Assembly: GCF_001070715.1 (NCBI RefSeq)
Contig: NZ_JVRR01000126.1
Coordinates: 24,497 to 88,496 of the forward strand
DNA length: 64,000 nucleotides
Origin: Streptococcus pseudopneumoniae
GTDB taxonomy: Bacteria; Bacillota; Bacilli; Lactobacillales; Streptococcaceae
Direction: 5' to 3'
Position 1 is the stretch's first letter. Every line of letters begins with the position of its first letter. A program made the position numbers and the translations under genes. Positions 37,915-47,864 of the stretch are shown here, one piece after another. Below the pieces are notes generated by a model, which was not told where the DNA came from, did not search any database, and saw only the letters and a program-made list of their open reading frames with translations.

Positions 37915-38351
37915 AGTTCTAATTTCTCCTTGATGGTTTTTAGGTAACGGCGTGAAGAGTAGGTGAAGCTTTCGTTTTTTAGAAAGATTTCTACCAGACC
38001 GTTGGGCGTGAGCTTGAGATGAGAGATAGAGTCGATATTGATGATTTCTGATTGGGAAATTTGAATAAAATTGCTTGGCAGAATTTCAAGGACCTGATAG
38101 AGTCGCAAATCAATGCTGTAGGTCTGACTCGCGGTTTCTGCTAGAACCTTCCGATTCTCGATATAGAAGCGTTGTATCTTACCAATCTTAACTAGATAGA
38201 CCTGATCATTAATCTTTCCTTTGATTGTTTCTTTTTGGTCAAGATTTTCTGCGAACTCGATGACTTTCTGGATTTTATCGGTTTCTTGAGGTGCTTGAAC
38301 AATCAGCTTTTCTTCTTCGTAAGTTTCACTAATCTGTAGTTCTACTTTCAT
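37911..38351 (-). CDS. LytTR DNA-binding regulator
   Basis: A 146-residue protein without a receiver domain; the C-terminal half (about residues 45-146; LVKIGKIQRFYIENRKVLAE and RYLKTIKEKLEL) is a LytTR DNA-binding domain. The downstream DUF3021 gene should encode its membrane-bound inhibitor. Family knowledge suggests self-activation from direct repeats in its own promoter and links to competence or bacteriocin genes; the targets here are unknown. Confidence 0.85.
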   Translation of the reverse strand: MKVELQISETYEEEKLIVQAPQETDKIQKVIEFAENLDQKETIKGKINDQVYLVKIGKIQRFYIENRKVLAETASQTYSIDLRLYQVLEILPSNFIQISQSEIINIDSISHLKLTPNGLVEIFLKNESFTYSSRRYLKTIKEKLEL

Positions 38352-38407
38352 AAATTTCTCTCCTTTTTAGTTATACAAAATTAATCTCACTTTTTGTACA
38401 TCTTTAT

Positions 38408-38515
38408 TAATACTCTTCAAAAATCAAATTCAAACCACGTCAGCGTCGTCTTGCCGTACTAAAGTACTGTCTGCGCCTAGCTTTCTAGTTTGCTCTTTGA
38501 TTTTTATTGAGTATA
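38408..38515 (-). repeat. BOX element, boxA-boxC, reverse orientation
   Basis: Minus strand starts TATACTCAATAAAAATCAAA and ends GAAGAGTATTA, with no boxB, the same two-part form as the copy at 35849. It lies directly upstream of the LytTR gene and of the divergent mutL promoter. Confidence 0.93.
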
Positions 38516-38606
38516 CCACTATTTTATGCCCCCTGGCAAGGGACTTTGTCTATGTGGAGGGATTTGGCTCCTATGTGGTGCTTGCTTTTCTGTCCTATCT
38601 GAAATA

Positions 38607-38615
38607 TGGTATAAT
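38607..38615 (+). promoter_or_regulatory. Extended -10 promoter of mutL
   Basis: TGGTATAAT at 38607-38615; no strong -35. mutL starts 48 bases downstream. Confidence 0.7.
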
Positions 38616-38662
38616 AGCACTAATCAATTTCTAGGAAAATAGATACAGAAAGGGGCTGAAAG

Positions 38663-40612
38663 ATGTCTCATATTATTGAATTGCCAGAGGTGCTGGCAAA
38701 CCAGATCGCAGCTGGAGAGGTTATCGAGCGTCCAGCTAGCGTTGTTAAGGAGCTGGTAGAAAACGCCATTGACGCGGGCTCTAGTCAGATTATCATTGAG
38801 ATTGAGGAAGCTGGTCTCAAGAAGATTCAAATCACAGATAATGGTCATGGAATTGCCCACGATGAGGTGGAATTGGCCCTGCGTCGTCATGCGACCAGTA
38901 AGATAAAAAATCAGGCAGATCTTTTTCGGATTCGGACGCTTGGTTTTCGTGGTGAAGCTCTGCCTTCTATCGCATCTGTCAGTGTACTGACTCTGTCGAC
39001 GGCGGTGGATGGTGCGAGTCATGGGACTAAGCTAGTCGCACGTGGGGGAGAAGTAGAAGAAGTCATCCCAGCGACTAGTCCTGTGGGGACCAAGGTTTGT
39101 GTGGAGGACCTCTTCTTCAACACGCCTGCCCGCCTTAAGTATATGAAGAGCCAGCAAGCAGAGTTGTCTCATATCATTGATATTGTCAACCGTCTGGGCT
39201 TGGCCCATCCTGAGACTTCTTTTAGTTTGATTAGTGATGGCAAGGAAATGACGCGGACAGCTGGGACTGGTCAATTGCGCCAAGCAATTGCAGGGATTTA
39301 CGGTTTGGCCAGTGCCAAGAAGATGATTGAAATTGAGAATTCGGATCTTGATTTCGAAATTTCTGGCTTTGTGTCCTTGCCTGAGTTAACTAGAGCCAAC
39401 CGCAACTATATCAGTCTCTTCATCAATGGCCGTTATATCAAAAATTTCCTGCTCAATCGTGCTATTCTTGATGGCTATGGCAGCAAGCTTATGGTGGGGC
39501 GTTTTCCACTGGCTGTCATTCACATCCATATCGACCCTTATCTAGCGGATGTCAATGTGCATCCAACCAAGCAAGAGGTGCGGATTTCCAAGGAAAAAGA
39601 ACTGATGGCGCTGGTCTCAGAAGCTATTTCCAAGAGTCTGAAGGAGCAAACTTTGATACCTGATGCCTTGGAAAATCTTGCCAAATCGACCGTGCGAAAT
39701 CGTGAGAAGGTGGAGCAGACCATTCTCCCACTCAAAGAAAATACGCTCTACTATGAGAATACTGAGCCGACAATACCTAGTCAAGCTGAAGTAGCTGATT
39801 ATCAGGTGGAATTGACTGAGGAAGGGCAGGATTTAACCCTATTTGCCAAGGAAACCTTGGATCAGCTAACCAAGCCAGCAAAACTGCATTTTGCAGAGAG
39901 AAAGCCTGCTAACTATGACCAATTAGATCATCCGGAGTTAGACCTAGCTAGTCTTGATAAGGCTTATGACAAACTGGAGCGAGAAGAATCATCAAGCTTC
40001 CCAGAGTTGGAATTTTTCGGGCAAATGCACGGGACTTATCTCTTTGCCCAAGGGCGAGATGGGCTCTATATCATAGACCAGCACGCGGCTCAGGAACGGG
40101 TCAAGTACGAGGAGTATCGTGAGAGCATTGGCAATGTTGACCAGAGCCAGCAGCAACTCTTAGTGCCCTATATCTTTGAATTTCCAGCGGATGATGCCCT
40201 TCGTCTCAAGGAAAGAATGCCTCTTTTGGAGGAAGTGGGTGTCTTTCTAGCAGAGTACGGAGAAAATCAATTTATCCTACGTGAACATCCTATTTGGATG
40301 GCAGAAGAAGAGATTGAGTCAGGCATCTATGAAATGTGCGACATGCTCCTTTTGACCAAGGAAGTTTCTATCAAGAAATACCGGGCAGAGCTAGCTATCA
40401 TGATGTCTTGCAAGCGGTCTATCAAGGCCAATCATCGTATCGATGACCATTCGGCCAGACAACTCCTTTATCAGCTCTCTCAATGTGACAATCCCTATAA
40501 CTGCCCTCACGGACGTCCTGTTTTGGTGCATTTTACCAAGTCGGATATGGAAAAAATGTTCCGACGCATTCAGGAAAATCACACCAGTCTCCGTGAGTTG
40601 GGGAAATATTAA
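38663..40612 (+). CDS. mutL: DNA mismatch repair protein MutL (HexB)
   Basis: A 649-residue protein: GHKL ATPase N-terminus ([35 protein letters not shown]), a variable linker (about 330-440) and the C-terminal dimerisation domain with the endonuclease motif [13 protein letters not shown] near residue 474. It couples MutS recognition to nicking. It carries no sign of damage. mutS is not in the window. It marks the left edge of the sulfated-glycan island. Confidence 0.97.
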   Translation: MSHIIELPEVLANQIAAGEVIERPASVVKELVENAIDAGSSQIIIEIEEAGLKKIQITDNGHGIAHDEVELALRRHATSKIKNQADLFRIRTLGFRGEALPSIASVSVLTLSTAVDGASHGTKLVARGGEVEEVIPATSPVGTKVCVEDLFFNTPARLKYMKSQQAELSHIIDIVNRLGLAHPETSFSLISDGKEMTRTAGTGQLRQAIAGIYGLASAKKMIEIENSDLDFEISGFVSLPELTRANRNYISLFINGRYIKNFLLNRAILDGYGSKLMVGRFPLAVIHIHIDPYLADVNVHPTKQEVRISKEKELMALVSEAISKSLKEQTLIPDALENLAKSTVRNREKVEQTILPLKENTLYYENTEPTIPSQAEVADYQVELTEEGQDLTLFAKETLDQLTKPAKLHFAERKPANYDQLDHPELDLASLDKAYDKLEREESSSFPELEFFGQMHGTYLFAQGRDGLYIIDQHAAQERVKYEEYRESIGNVDQSQQQLLVPYIFEFPADDALRLKERMPLLEEVGVFLAEYGENQFILREHPIWMAEEEIESGIYEMCDMLLLTKEVSIKKYRAELAIMMSCKRSIKANHRIDDHSARQLLYQLSQCDNPYNCPHGRPVLVHFTKSDMEKMFRRIQENHTSLRELGKY

Positions 40613-40688
40613 ATGATGTTTGAAGTGAGATAATAGAAGATTTGCTGAGATTATTAGATATACAAAAATTGGATTTTAATTTAGCATG

Positions 40689-40741
40689 AAAATGAGTGAC
40701 TGAAATAATCTGTTCTCCAGAATATTTCAGTCACTCATTTT
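40689..40741. terminator. Bidirectional terminator with 19-bp stem
   Basis: A perfect 19-bp inverted repeat (40689-40707 with 40723-40741; AAAATGAGTGACTGAAATA) and a 15-base loop, between mutL and the convergent radical-SAM gene. Also the left boundary of the island. Confidence 0.88.
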
Positions 40742-40749
40742 TGCATAGA

Positions 40750-41865
40750 TTAATAATTATTTATCAAATCCATTATGTTAGTTATTTTAGGTATAAATTC
40801 ATTTAAAAAGGATTGATAGCCACAGAACTCATTTTGTTCATCAACGTACATTGAATTTTTCATTCGCTTACATCCACCACGACATATGTTTAGAAAAGGG
40901 CAGGATGTACATTTGGAAGGAATTTTCGATAGTGGACGAGAATATAAAAATTGTTTAGCAATTTTGCTAGAAAAGAGTTCTTTCAATCCCATTTCTTGGA
41001 TGAAGCCCATCCTGTATTCATCCAAAGCGAAAAAATCGCAAGGATAGACACTTCCGTCTCCTTCTATGACATATTGAATACTACAATTTCCGACAAGCCC
41101 GCAAGCGTTTACTTCTTTTCTTACAATTAAATTAAAAATATCATCAAATAATTTAATGGATATATAGTGCCCGCTAGCTAATTCAGTTAGCCAAAGAGGT
41201 AAGATGTCATGGTAGAATTGAAAGAATTTCTGAGGAGTAAGTGCATAAGAACTTTTTTCGCTTGGATTCAGTTCATCTAAGCAAGGGATAAATTGGACAT
41301 AGTGGATATTTTCTTGTTTTAAAAAAATAAAGATATCTTTTGCGTGTTGAGCTAATTCTTGTGTTAAAACACAAAGCACATTATAATCGATTGAATAATC
41401 ATCAAAAAGACGTTTTGTCTGTATTACTTTTTGGAATGTTCCTCTACCTCTTGGGTCAAGTCGACTCATATCATGTAGAATGGGTGTTCCATCTATTGAT
41501 AAACCGACTAAAAAGTTATTCTCTTTGAGAAATTCACACCATTTTTTGTTGATAAGAATTCCGTTTGTTTGTATTGAATAATGTACAGAAACTTTTTTTG
41601 TCTGTTTTTGTACGCAAGTGATAAGATGCTTAAAATAAGATAATCCTGCTAAGGTAGGCTCTCCTCCTTGGAAGCCTATGGACAACTCATCTCCGTCAGC
41701 TAAATCTATAAATAAATGTTCAATCATTTTTTCAGTAGTCTCGGGTTTCATTTTTCCATAGGAACGAACTTCTCGTAATGAAGTTACATCAGCATAAAAA
41801 CAATATTTACACCGAATATTACAAAGAGATGAAGATGGTTTGATTAGTACGGATATCTTTTTCAT
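40750..41865 (-). CDS. Anaerobic sulfatase-maturating enzyme, radical SAM
   Basis: A 371-residue protein with the radical-SAM cluster motif C15-x3-C19-x2-C22 (CNIRCKYC), the SAM-binding FQGGEPT near residue 65 and a C-terminal SPASM region with further cysteines (CTSCPFLNICRGGC near residue 325) for two auxiliary iron-sulfur clusters. This is the architecture of anSME, which converts a Cys or Ser of sulfatases to formylglycine without oxygen. It lies 20 bases after the DeoR gene on the minus strand, so both share one transcript. The obvious client is the Cys-type sulfatase at 45482. Confidence 0.92.
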   Translation of the reverse strand: MKKISVLIKPSSSLCNIRCKYCFYADVTSLREVRSYGKMKPETTEKMIEHLFIDLADGDELSIGFQGGEPTLAGLSYFKHLITCVQKQTKKVSVHYSIQTNGILINKKWCEFLKENNFLVGLSIDGTPILHDMSRLDPRGRGTFQKVIQTKRLFDDYSIDYNVLCVLTQELAQHAKDIFIFLKQENIHYVQFIPCLDELNPSEKSSYALTPQKFFQFYHDILPLWLTELASGHYISIKLFDDIFNLIVRKEVNACGLVGNCSIQYVIEGDGSVYPCDFFALDEYRMGFIQEMGLKELFSSKIAKQFLYSRPLSKIPSKCTSCPFLNICRGGCKRMKNSMYVDEQNEFCGYQSFLNEFIPKITNIMDLINNY

Positions 41866-41885
41866 GTCTATTTCCTACTTTAAAT

Positions 41886-42656
41886 TTACAAAGGAGAATC
41901 TATTGTTTTAGATGATAAAATTTTAACAAATTGAGAGTATTTCGCAATTGTTTTTTCTTCTATATTGTGGTCAGTAATCAAATAGTTAATATCTTCTAAA
42001 TTGTAAAATTGATAGAAATCGATTTTATTAAACTTTGAATGATCTACTAGTAAAAACTTTTCTTGTGCTTTATTTAAGGCTGCGGTTTGTATATCCCCAG
42101 CACTTTCAGTGAATGTTGAGATGTTTGTACCATATATAGCATTACAGCTGATGAAAGCTTTAGTAAAATTCATTGATTCTAAACAATTAAATGCTGTTTT
42201 TCCGACAAATGCACCTGTTCGTTCACGATATGTTCCGCCTACTAATACTAATTCCTTAAAATTTTTTTGATTTAGTATGACGAAAACAGGCCAGCTGTTA
42301 GTAACAACTCGTATATCTTCTTCAGTGATTTTATATGCTAATTGTTCTAATGTTGTTCCAGAACCGATAAAGATAGTTTCGCCAGGTTTAATAAAGTGAG
42401 AAGCGATATCTGCGATTTCTTTTTTCTCGTTCATGTATAAGGATTGTTTTTCAAATTGTGATTTTTCGTTTCGAACTAATTTACTTTCTGCTCCGCCATG
42501 AACCTTTATTAATTCATCTTTTTCTTCTAGTTCAGTTAAATAGCGTCGGATTGTCATAGTTGATACATTGAGATGTTGAGCAAGTTCTTGGATTGAGACA
42601 TAGCCTTTAACGTTTACTGTATCTAGGATAAATTTTATTCGCTCATTTTTTTTCAT
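41886..42656 (-). CDS. DeoR-family transcriptional regulator
   Basis: A 256-residue regulator: N-terminal helix-turn-helix (about 1-57; YVSIQELAQHLNVSTMTIRR) and a C-terminal sugar-phosphate-sensing DeoRC domain (about 75-230, with IFIGSGTTLEQLA). It is divergent from the PTS operon and probably represses it until a phosphorylated sugar binds. The intergenic region holds repeated AATAACA words that are candidate operators. Confidence 0.9.
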   Translation of the reverse strand: MKKNERIKFILDTVNVKGYVSIQELAQHLNVSTMTIRRYLTELEEKDELIKVHGGAESKLVRNEKSQFEKQSLYMNEKKEIADIASHFIKPGETIFIGSGTTLEQLAYKITEEDIRVVTNSWPVFVILNQKNFKELVLVGGTYRERTGAFVGKTAFNCLESMNFTKAFISCNAIYGTNISTFTESAGDIQTAALNKAQEKFLLVDHSKFNKIDFYQFYNLEDINYLITDHNIEEKTIAKYSQFVKILSSKTIDSPL

Positions 42657-42739
42657 AGTAGATTCCTTCTTGTTATCTTTTGAATTTATAATATCATTAA
42701 AATGTCATTTTTTCAATCAAAAAGAACAAAAGGACATGA

Positions 42740-42865
42740 AATAACACTATAAAATAACAAAAAATAACACCACCTCACATTGTTAACAAAAAAATAACAA
42801 AAATAGAACAAAAAGTGTTGACAAATGATTAAAAAAGATTATAATTGGTATTGTAAGCGATATCA
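42740..42865 (+). promoter_or_regulatory. PTS operon promoter, cre site and repeated putative DeoR sites
   Basis: TTGACA (42818-42823), 16 bases, TATAAT (42840-42845). The 14-base word at 42852-42865 (TGTAAGCGATATCA) matches the cre consensus perfectly and covers the transcription start. Upstream, AATAACA occurs at 42740, 42753, 42763 and 42793, roughly one or more helical turns apart, flanked by AGAACAAAA variants. Together they suggest repression by CcpA and by the DeoR protein. Confidence 0.75.
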
Positions 42866-42889
42866 GAAATATAATTTAGGAGGGAAAAG

Positions 42890-43312
42890 ATGAGATATCT
42901 TGTTATAAGTCATGGACCGATGTCAAAAGCTGCGGTGGAAAGTGCAGAAATGATTTTAGGTTCTCAAAGTCGTGTTAATACGTTATCAGTGACAATGGAT
43001 TCGACGATAGAATCAATGTATGAAGAAATTGTGACAGTTACGTCCGTATATCCAGATGAGGAATGGATTATCCTGACAGATATTATTGGTGGAACTCCGT
43101 TTAATGCATCTTATCGTGTTTTAGAAACTAATGGAAATGTATTGATCGTAACAGGCTTTAATTTACCCTTGTTAATTGAGTTGTTTATGCACTCGGAGTT
43201 ACGCTTGTTAGAGGCAACAGAAGTAATAAAAAATATATTACCAAATACAATGTCAATTGTTGATAAGGCAATAACTTCCGAACCTATTGAGGAAGATTCA
43301 TTTGATTTATAG
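42890..43312 (+). CDS. PTS EIIA component, mannose family
   Basis: A 140-residue EIIA of the mannose/fructose/sorbose/N-acetylgalactosamine class. The phosphorylated His is His8 in MRYLVISHGPMS, and IILTDIIGGTPFNAS near residue 63 is typical. It accepts phosphate from HPr and passes it to EIIB. AGGAGG lies 7 bases upstream. First gene of an operon that runs at least to the glycoside hydrolase. Confidence 0.93.
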   Translation: MRYLVISHGPMSKAAVESAEMILGSQSRVNTLSVTMDSTIESMYEEIVTVTSVYPDEEWIILTDIIGGTPFNASYRVLETNGNVLIVTGFNLPLLIELFMHSELRLLEATEVIKNILPNTMSIVDKAITSEPIEEDSFDL

Positions 43313-43326
43313 AAGGAGACATAGAA

Positions 43327-43797
43327 ATGGCAGTAGAACTTGTTAGAATTGATGACCGCTTGATTCATGGTCAAGTGGCAACTACTTGGACTCGTAATTA
43401 TGAAATTGAACAAATCTTAATTATTAATGATGAAGCTAAAAATGATCCAGTTCAGCACAGTGTTGCAAATTTTGCCGTTCCCCCTGGTGTTAAGGTTGTT
43501 ATTTTTGGAGTTCGTCAATTTGCTGAGGTTATGAAGAAAAGTGAAATCAAAAAGAGAACGATGTTATTATTTACAAATCCCATAGATATTAAATTTTTAG
43601 TAGATGAAGGATTGAAAATTAAAGAAGTTAATGCAGGAGGGATGAGATTTAAAGAAGGACGTAAAAGATTAGAGAAAGCAATCTCTGTAACAGACGAGGA
43701 ACATCAAGCCTTTGTTGATTTGATGAATGAAGGAATTCATATCAATGTACAAATGGTTCCTAAAGATCCTAGGGTGGATTATAAAACGTTAGTTTAA
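43327..43797 (+). CDS. PTS EIIB component, mannose family
   Basis: A 156-residue EIIB with the active His14 in IDDRLIHGQV, which transfers phosphate to the incoming sugar. It lies 14 bases after EIIA. Similarity of pattern is to EIIB of amino-sugar and hyaluronan-type systems, but substrate cannot be fixed from sequence. Confidence 0.94.
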   Translation: MAVELVRIDDRLIHGQVATTWTRNYEIEQILIINDEAKNDPVQHSVANFAVPPGVKVVIFGVRQFAEVMKKSEIKKRTMLLFTNPIDIKFLVDEGLKIKEVNAGGMRFKEGRKRLEKAISVTDEEHQAFVDLMNEGIHINVQMVPKDPRVDYKTLV

Positions 43798-43853
43798 GAC
43801 CTTTATTGATTAAATTAAATTCAAAAGAAAAATAAAAGAAAGGAGAAAATCTT

Positions 43854-44651
43854 ATGATTTTCAAAGCGCTTATTGTGGCGATTTGGGCGGGGCTATGTGC
43901 CCTTGACCAGTTCGGACCACACCTTGGCTTTCGAAAACCATTATTAGCAGGTGTAGTAGTAGGATTCTTGCTGGGAGACCCAGGGCAGGGATTGATTATC
44001 GCTGGTACTCTTGAGCTATTGTGGTTAGGAACAAATAATGTAGGAGCCTATCAACCACCTGATGTTATTTCAGGAGCTGTTGTTGGTGTCGCTATCGGTA
44101 TTTTATCAGGTGGTGGTGAGGCTGCAGGTGTTGCAGTTGCAGTACCTGTTGCGCTTCTAGTTCAACAACTAAGTATGATTATAATGACTACTAATGTATC
44201 ATTAGTACATACGGCAGATAAAATTGTTCAATCGGGTGAATTTGGAAAAATTGATAAGTTGCAGTATTTGGGCGGTTTATTCTTCTTTTTAAGTCGAGCT
44301 GTGCCAGTGTTTATCTCAGTATGGTTAGGTGCTCCAGCAGTAGAAGCTGCACTAGGTGTTATTCCAGCTTTTGCCTTAACTGGATTGACAGTTGCTTCTA
44401 AACTTATTCCAGCAGTTGGTCTTGCTATGCTACTTTCAATGATGTTGAAAAAGAATATGTGGATTTTTCTTACACTAGGTTTTGCATTAGCAACATTTTT
44501 ACAAATACCAACTGTTGGCATTGCAATTTTTGCTCTTGCAGCAGCTGCCTTGTATGATATTTTAATGAATCGTGGTGGAATAGAAAAAAACGGAGATTCT
44601 GAGGAATCGAGTGTAGTTGTTGCAGATGGGGAAGGAGAGTTTGATTTATGA
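43854..44651 (+). CDS. PTS EIIC component, mannose family
   Basis: A 265-residue membrane protein with seven or more helices and the EIIC pattern LGDPGQGLIIAGTLELLWLG near residue 43. It forms the sugar channel with EIID. A GGAG site precedes the ATG. The end overlaps the EIID gene by 4 bases. Confidence 0.93.
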   Translation: MIFKALIVAIWAGLCALDQFGPHLGFRKPLLAGVVVGFLLGDPGQGLIIAGTLELLWLGTNNVGAYQPPDVISGAVVGVAIGILSGGGEAAGVAVAVPVALLVQQLSMIIMTTNVSLVHTADKIVQSGEFGKIDKLQYLGGLFFFLSRAVPVFISVWLGAPAVEAALGVIPAFALTGLTVASKLIPAVGLAMLLSMMLKKNMWIFLTLGFALATFLQIPTVGIAIFALAAAALYDILMNRGGIEKNGDSEESSVVVADGEGEFDL

Positions 44652-45463
44652 CCAACGAAAATAAAATAACAAAAAAAGATTTGAATAAAATGTTTTGGCG
44701 TTGTCAGATGATTCAATTCTCTCACAATTATGAGCGATTACAAAGTCTAAGTACTCTATTTGCATTGACACCAGTTTTGTCTAAATTATACAAAGGTAAA
44801 AGTAAAGAAGAATGTGTCAATGCTCAAAGACGCCATTTAGAATTTTTTAATAGCCATCCAGTACTTATTCCGTTCATATTAGGTGTTACAACTGCATTAG
44901 AAGAAACCACTACTGAAGATGAAAAAGAATCTGTTATTGCTGTAAAAACAAGTTTGATGGGACCTTTGGCTGGTTTGGGTGATAGCTTATTGAACTTTAC
45001 ATGGTTTCCGATTGCAGGAAGTATAGGGGCTTCATTTGCAGTTCAAGGAAATTGGATGGGGCCAATATTGATGTTCTTGCTGATAAATGGTTTATATTTC
45101 CCTTTGAAATATTACAGTATTCACATAGGATATAGTAAAGGGAAAGAATTATTAACATCGGCAAATGGGAAAAAGATTTTAGATAGAATTTCAACATCGG
45201 CGAATGTTCTTGGTGTAATGGTAGCGGGTGCGTTAATTACATCTACAGTTAAGTTAAAATTAGGGTTACAATTTGGTGAAGGCGATGGGGCTATAGTGCT
45301 TCAAGATACTCTTGATAAAGTATTGCCCAATATGTTACCTTTAATTCTTACATTAGTTTGTTTGTATTTAATGAAAAAATGGAATGGTAAATACGTTGTG
45401 TCAATGATTTTTGTGATTATTGGAGTTTCTATCTTCTTATCATATTTTGGAATCATTGTTTAG
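44648..45463 (+). CDS. PTS EIID component, mannose family
   Basis: A 271-residue EIID with the N-terminal pattern MFWRCQMIQFSHNYERLQSL near residue 15 and GLGDSLLNFTWFPIAGSIG near 110. It is needed with EIIC for transport. Its start overlaps EIIC by 4 bases; the sulfatase gene follows after 18 bases. Confidence 0.94.
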   Translation: MTNENKITKKDLNKMFWRCQMIQFSHNYERLQSLSTLFALTPVLSKLYKGKSKEECVNAQRRHLEFFNSHPVLIPFILGVTTALEETTTEDEKESVIAVKTSLMGPLAGLGDSLLNFTWFPIAGSIGASFAVQGNWMGPILMFLLINGLYFPLKYYSIHIGYSKGKELLTSANGKKILDRISTSANVLGVMVAGALITSTVKLKLGLQFGEGDGAIVLQDTLDKVLPNMLPLILTLVCLYLMKKWNGKYVVSMIFVIIGVSIFLSYFGIIV

Positions 45464-45481
45464 ATTAAAACGAGGTAGGAA

Positions 45482-46969
45482 ATGAAGGTTGTTCTAGTAT
45501 TAATGGATACGCTACGAAAGGATTTTTTGAAAACATATAATACAAATTCTTTTGTAGCGACACCTAATTTAGATGCTTTTGCTCAAGATTCGGCTGTTTT
45601 TGATAATCATTATATTGGCTCAACTCCCTGTATGCCTGCACGACGTGATATTATGACTGGTCGTTTAAATTTTTTAGAGAGATCATGGGGACCAATTGAG
45701 CCATTTGATATCACTGTATCAAAAGTGCTTCAAGAGCATGGAGTATATTCACACTTAACGACAGATCATACACATTATTTCAGACTCGGTGGCGAAGGCT
45801 ATATTAACCAATTTACAACTTGGGATTTTCATCGCGGTCAAGAAGGCGATCCATGGATTTCACGAATAAAAGATCCAGAGTGGATGCCAGAACAATATTA
45901 TGGTAAGCTAAGACGGCAATATCAAGCGAATCGTGAATATTGGTATGAAGATGAGGATAAATATCCTACTCCTAGGACATTTAAATCGGCATGCGAATGG
46001 TTAGAATTAAATAAAGATGAGGATGATTTCTTTATTCAAGTAGAAGTTTTTGATCCTCATGAACCGTTTGATGTACCTAAAAAATACATGGAGTTGTATG
46101 ATAAAGTATATACTGGACCATATTTTGAAACTCCAAATTATGGGGAAGTAGATGTCCCAGAAGAGGCGGTAGACTATATTCGAAAACGGTATGCTGCACT
46201 TATGACTATGACAGATGTCCATTTTGGTCGCTTAATTAATAAAATGAAGGAATTAGGAATATACGATGATACTTTAATCATTGTGACATCTGACCATGGA
46301 TATTTCTTGGGAGAAAGAGAGCTGTTCGGAAAAAATTATATGCATAATTTTAATGAATTAGCAGCAATTCCTTTGTTTGTCAAGGACCCAGTTCATCGTA
46401 AACAAGGCGAAAGAATAAAAACAGTATCACAGAATATTGATATCATGCCAACCATATTGGATTATTTTGATATCCCAACTCCAGATGAAGTACAGGGAAA
46501 ATCCTGGTTACCGCTATTAGATGGGAAAGAAAATGAAAAAGAGTATGCTGTTTATGGTGCTCATGGCATCACAGTGAATATTACAGATGGACGGTATACC
46601 TATTTCAGAGCTCCAAAACCAGACAATTCTCCTTTAAATGAGTATGCTGGAATCCCAACAACTATTCGTCATTATTTAGGAGAGCAGAATCCTTCAGAAA
46701 TTGAAATGGGACAGTTTCTTGAACGAACTCCTTTTCCAGTTTATAAGATTCCTATAAAAAAACCAGCTATTTTAGATGGTTTAGGGGATATGTCAGGGTA
46801 TACAAAGGATAGTTTACTTTTTGATTTGGAAATTGATGAAGGTCAAACTTCTCCACTTCAGGATGATGAATTAGAAGACCGTATGAAGCATTTGCTGGTA
46901 GAAGAAATGAAGAAACTCGAAGCTCCAGAGGAACAGTTTGAAAGACTAGATTTATTGGATATCTTATAA
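45482..46969 (+). CDS. Cytoplasmic Cys-type sulfatase
   Basis: A 495-residue arylsulfatase-superfamily enzyme. The activation motif is STPCMPARRDIMTGR: Cys50, Pro52 and Arg54 fit C-x-P-x-R, with Cys50 to be turned into formylglycine. Metal ligands are visible in the N-terminal LVLMDTLRKD and in TSDHGYFLGE near residue 270. There is no signal peptide, so it acts in the cytoplasm, presumably on the sugar phosphate delivered by the PTS encoded upstream. AGGTAGG lies 5 bases before the start. Two different activating enzymes are encoded nearby. Confidence 0.93.
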   Translation: MKVVLVLMDTLRKDFLKTYNTNSFVATPNLDAFAQDSAVFDNHYIGSTPCMPARRDIMTGRLNFLERSWGPIEPFDITVSKVLQEHGVYSHLTTDHTHYFRLGGEGYINQFTTWDFHRGQEGDPWISRIKDPEWMPEQYYGKLRRQYQANREYWYEDEDKYPTPRTFKSACEWLELNKDEDDFFIQVEVFDPHEPFDVPKKYMELYDKVYTGPYFETPNYGEVDVPEEAVDYIRKRYAALMTMTDVHFGRLINKMKELGIYDDTLIIVTSDHGYFLGERELFGKNYMHNFNELAAIPLFVKDPVHRKQGERIKTVSQNIDIMPTILDYFDIPTPDEVQGKSWLPLLDGKENEKEYAVYGAHGITVNITDGRYTYFRAPKPDNSPLNEYAGIPTTIRHYLGEQNPSEIEMGQFLERTPFPVYKIPIKKPAILDGLGDMSGYTKDSLLFDLEIDEGQTSPLQDDELEDRMKHLLVEEMKKLEAPEEQFERLDLLDIL

Positions 46970-46979
46970 AAGAAGGGAC

Positions 46980-47843
46980 ATGTTTATGATTTATATTCCT
47001 GGTGGTAATTATTGTATCGGAACAAATGAAAGGATAGGGTTTGAGTATGATTATGAAGGTCCCCGTACTGAAATATCTATTGCTCCTTTCTACATTGATG
47101 AGACAACAGTAACAAATCAAGAATTTTCAGAGTTTGTGAAACAAACTAGATATATTACTGACGCTGAAAAAATTGGTTGGTCTTATGTGTTCAAATATTT
47201 TATAGAGGATATAAATCAAATTTCTATAGAGATGCAGAAGACACCTTGGTGGTTAGCAATAGCAGGAGCATCATGGTGTCATCCGGAAGGACCAATGACA
47301 GATATCCGTACTCGTATGGATCATCCTGTAGTACATGTTACTCGGAACGATGCACTAGCCTATTGCCAATGGGCTGGGAAAAGATTACCTACAGAAGCAG
47401 AATGGGAAATAGCAGCTCAAGGTGAAACCGAGTATGAGCATTATTATTGGGGTGATAATCTTATCTTTAGTGATAAGCATATGTGCAATACATGGCAAGG
47501 GCAGTTCCCTACTCTTAATTCATTAGATGATGGATATGCGGGGACTGCTCCTGTTAAGACATATGAACCAAACCCTTATGGTCTTTATCAAATGATAGGG
47601 AATGTTTGGGAGTGGTGTGTAAATCCAGGAAAAATAGAACTGCAATCTTTTCAGATTGTGTCTGGTAAAGATTTTTGGAGAGAACATCAAATCTGTGATA
47701 ATGAACAGTATGCTATAAAAGGAGGTTCCTTTTTATGCCATTATAGTTATTGCAATCGCTATAGAATGTCTGCTAGAAATTCTACAACAGCTATGACAAG
47801 TAGTCAAAATATGGGTTTTCGTTGTGTAAAGGACATCAGCTAA
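46980..47843 (+). CDS. Formylglycine-generating enzyme-like (SUMF1 family) protein
   Basis: A 287-residue protein of the FGE-sulfatase fold: opening MIYIPGGNYCIG, LPTEAEWEIAAQG near residue 137, NPYGLYQMIGNVWEWC near 198, and GGSFLCHYSYCNRYR near 248. The last motif holds Cys253 and Cys258, with the same spacing of five as the two catalytic cysteines of human FGE, so it is likely an active, copper- and oxygen-dependent sulfatase activator and not just a fold relative. No signal peptide. It starts 10 bases after the sulfatase stop codon, in the same operon. Confidence 0.88.
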   Translation: MFMIYIPGGNYCIGTNERIGFEYDYEGPRTEISIAPFYIDETTVTNQEFSEFVKQTRYITDAEKIGWSYVFKYFIEDINQISIEMQKTPWWLAIAGASWCHPEGPMTDIRTRMDHPVVHVTRNDALAYCQWAGKRLPTEAEWEIAAQGETEYEHYYWGDNLIFSDKHMCNTWQGQFPTLNSLDDGYAGTAPVKTYEPNPYGLYQMIGNVWEWCVNPGKIELQSFQIVSGKDFWREHQICDNEQYAIKGGSFLCHYSYCNRYRMSARNSTTAMTSSQNMGFRCVKDIS

Positions 47844-47864
47844 TAAAGGAAGTGAGATGTATGT

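Noticed and set aside
38408..38515. Repeat read as a possible LytTR operator array
   Set aside because: It is a standard BOX element by its ends and internal words, so it needs no special explanation.
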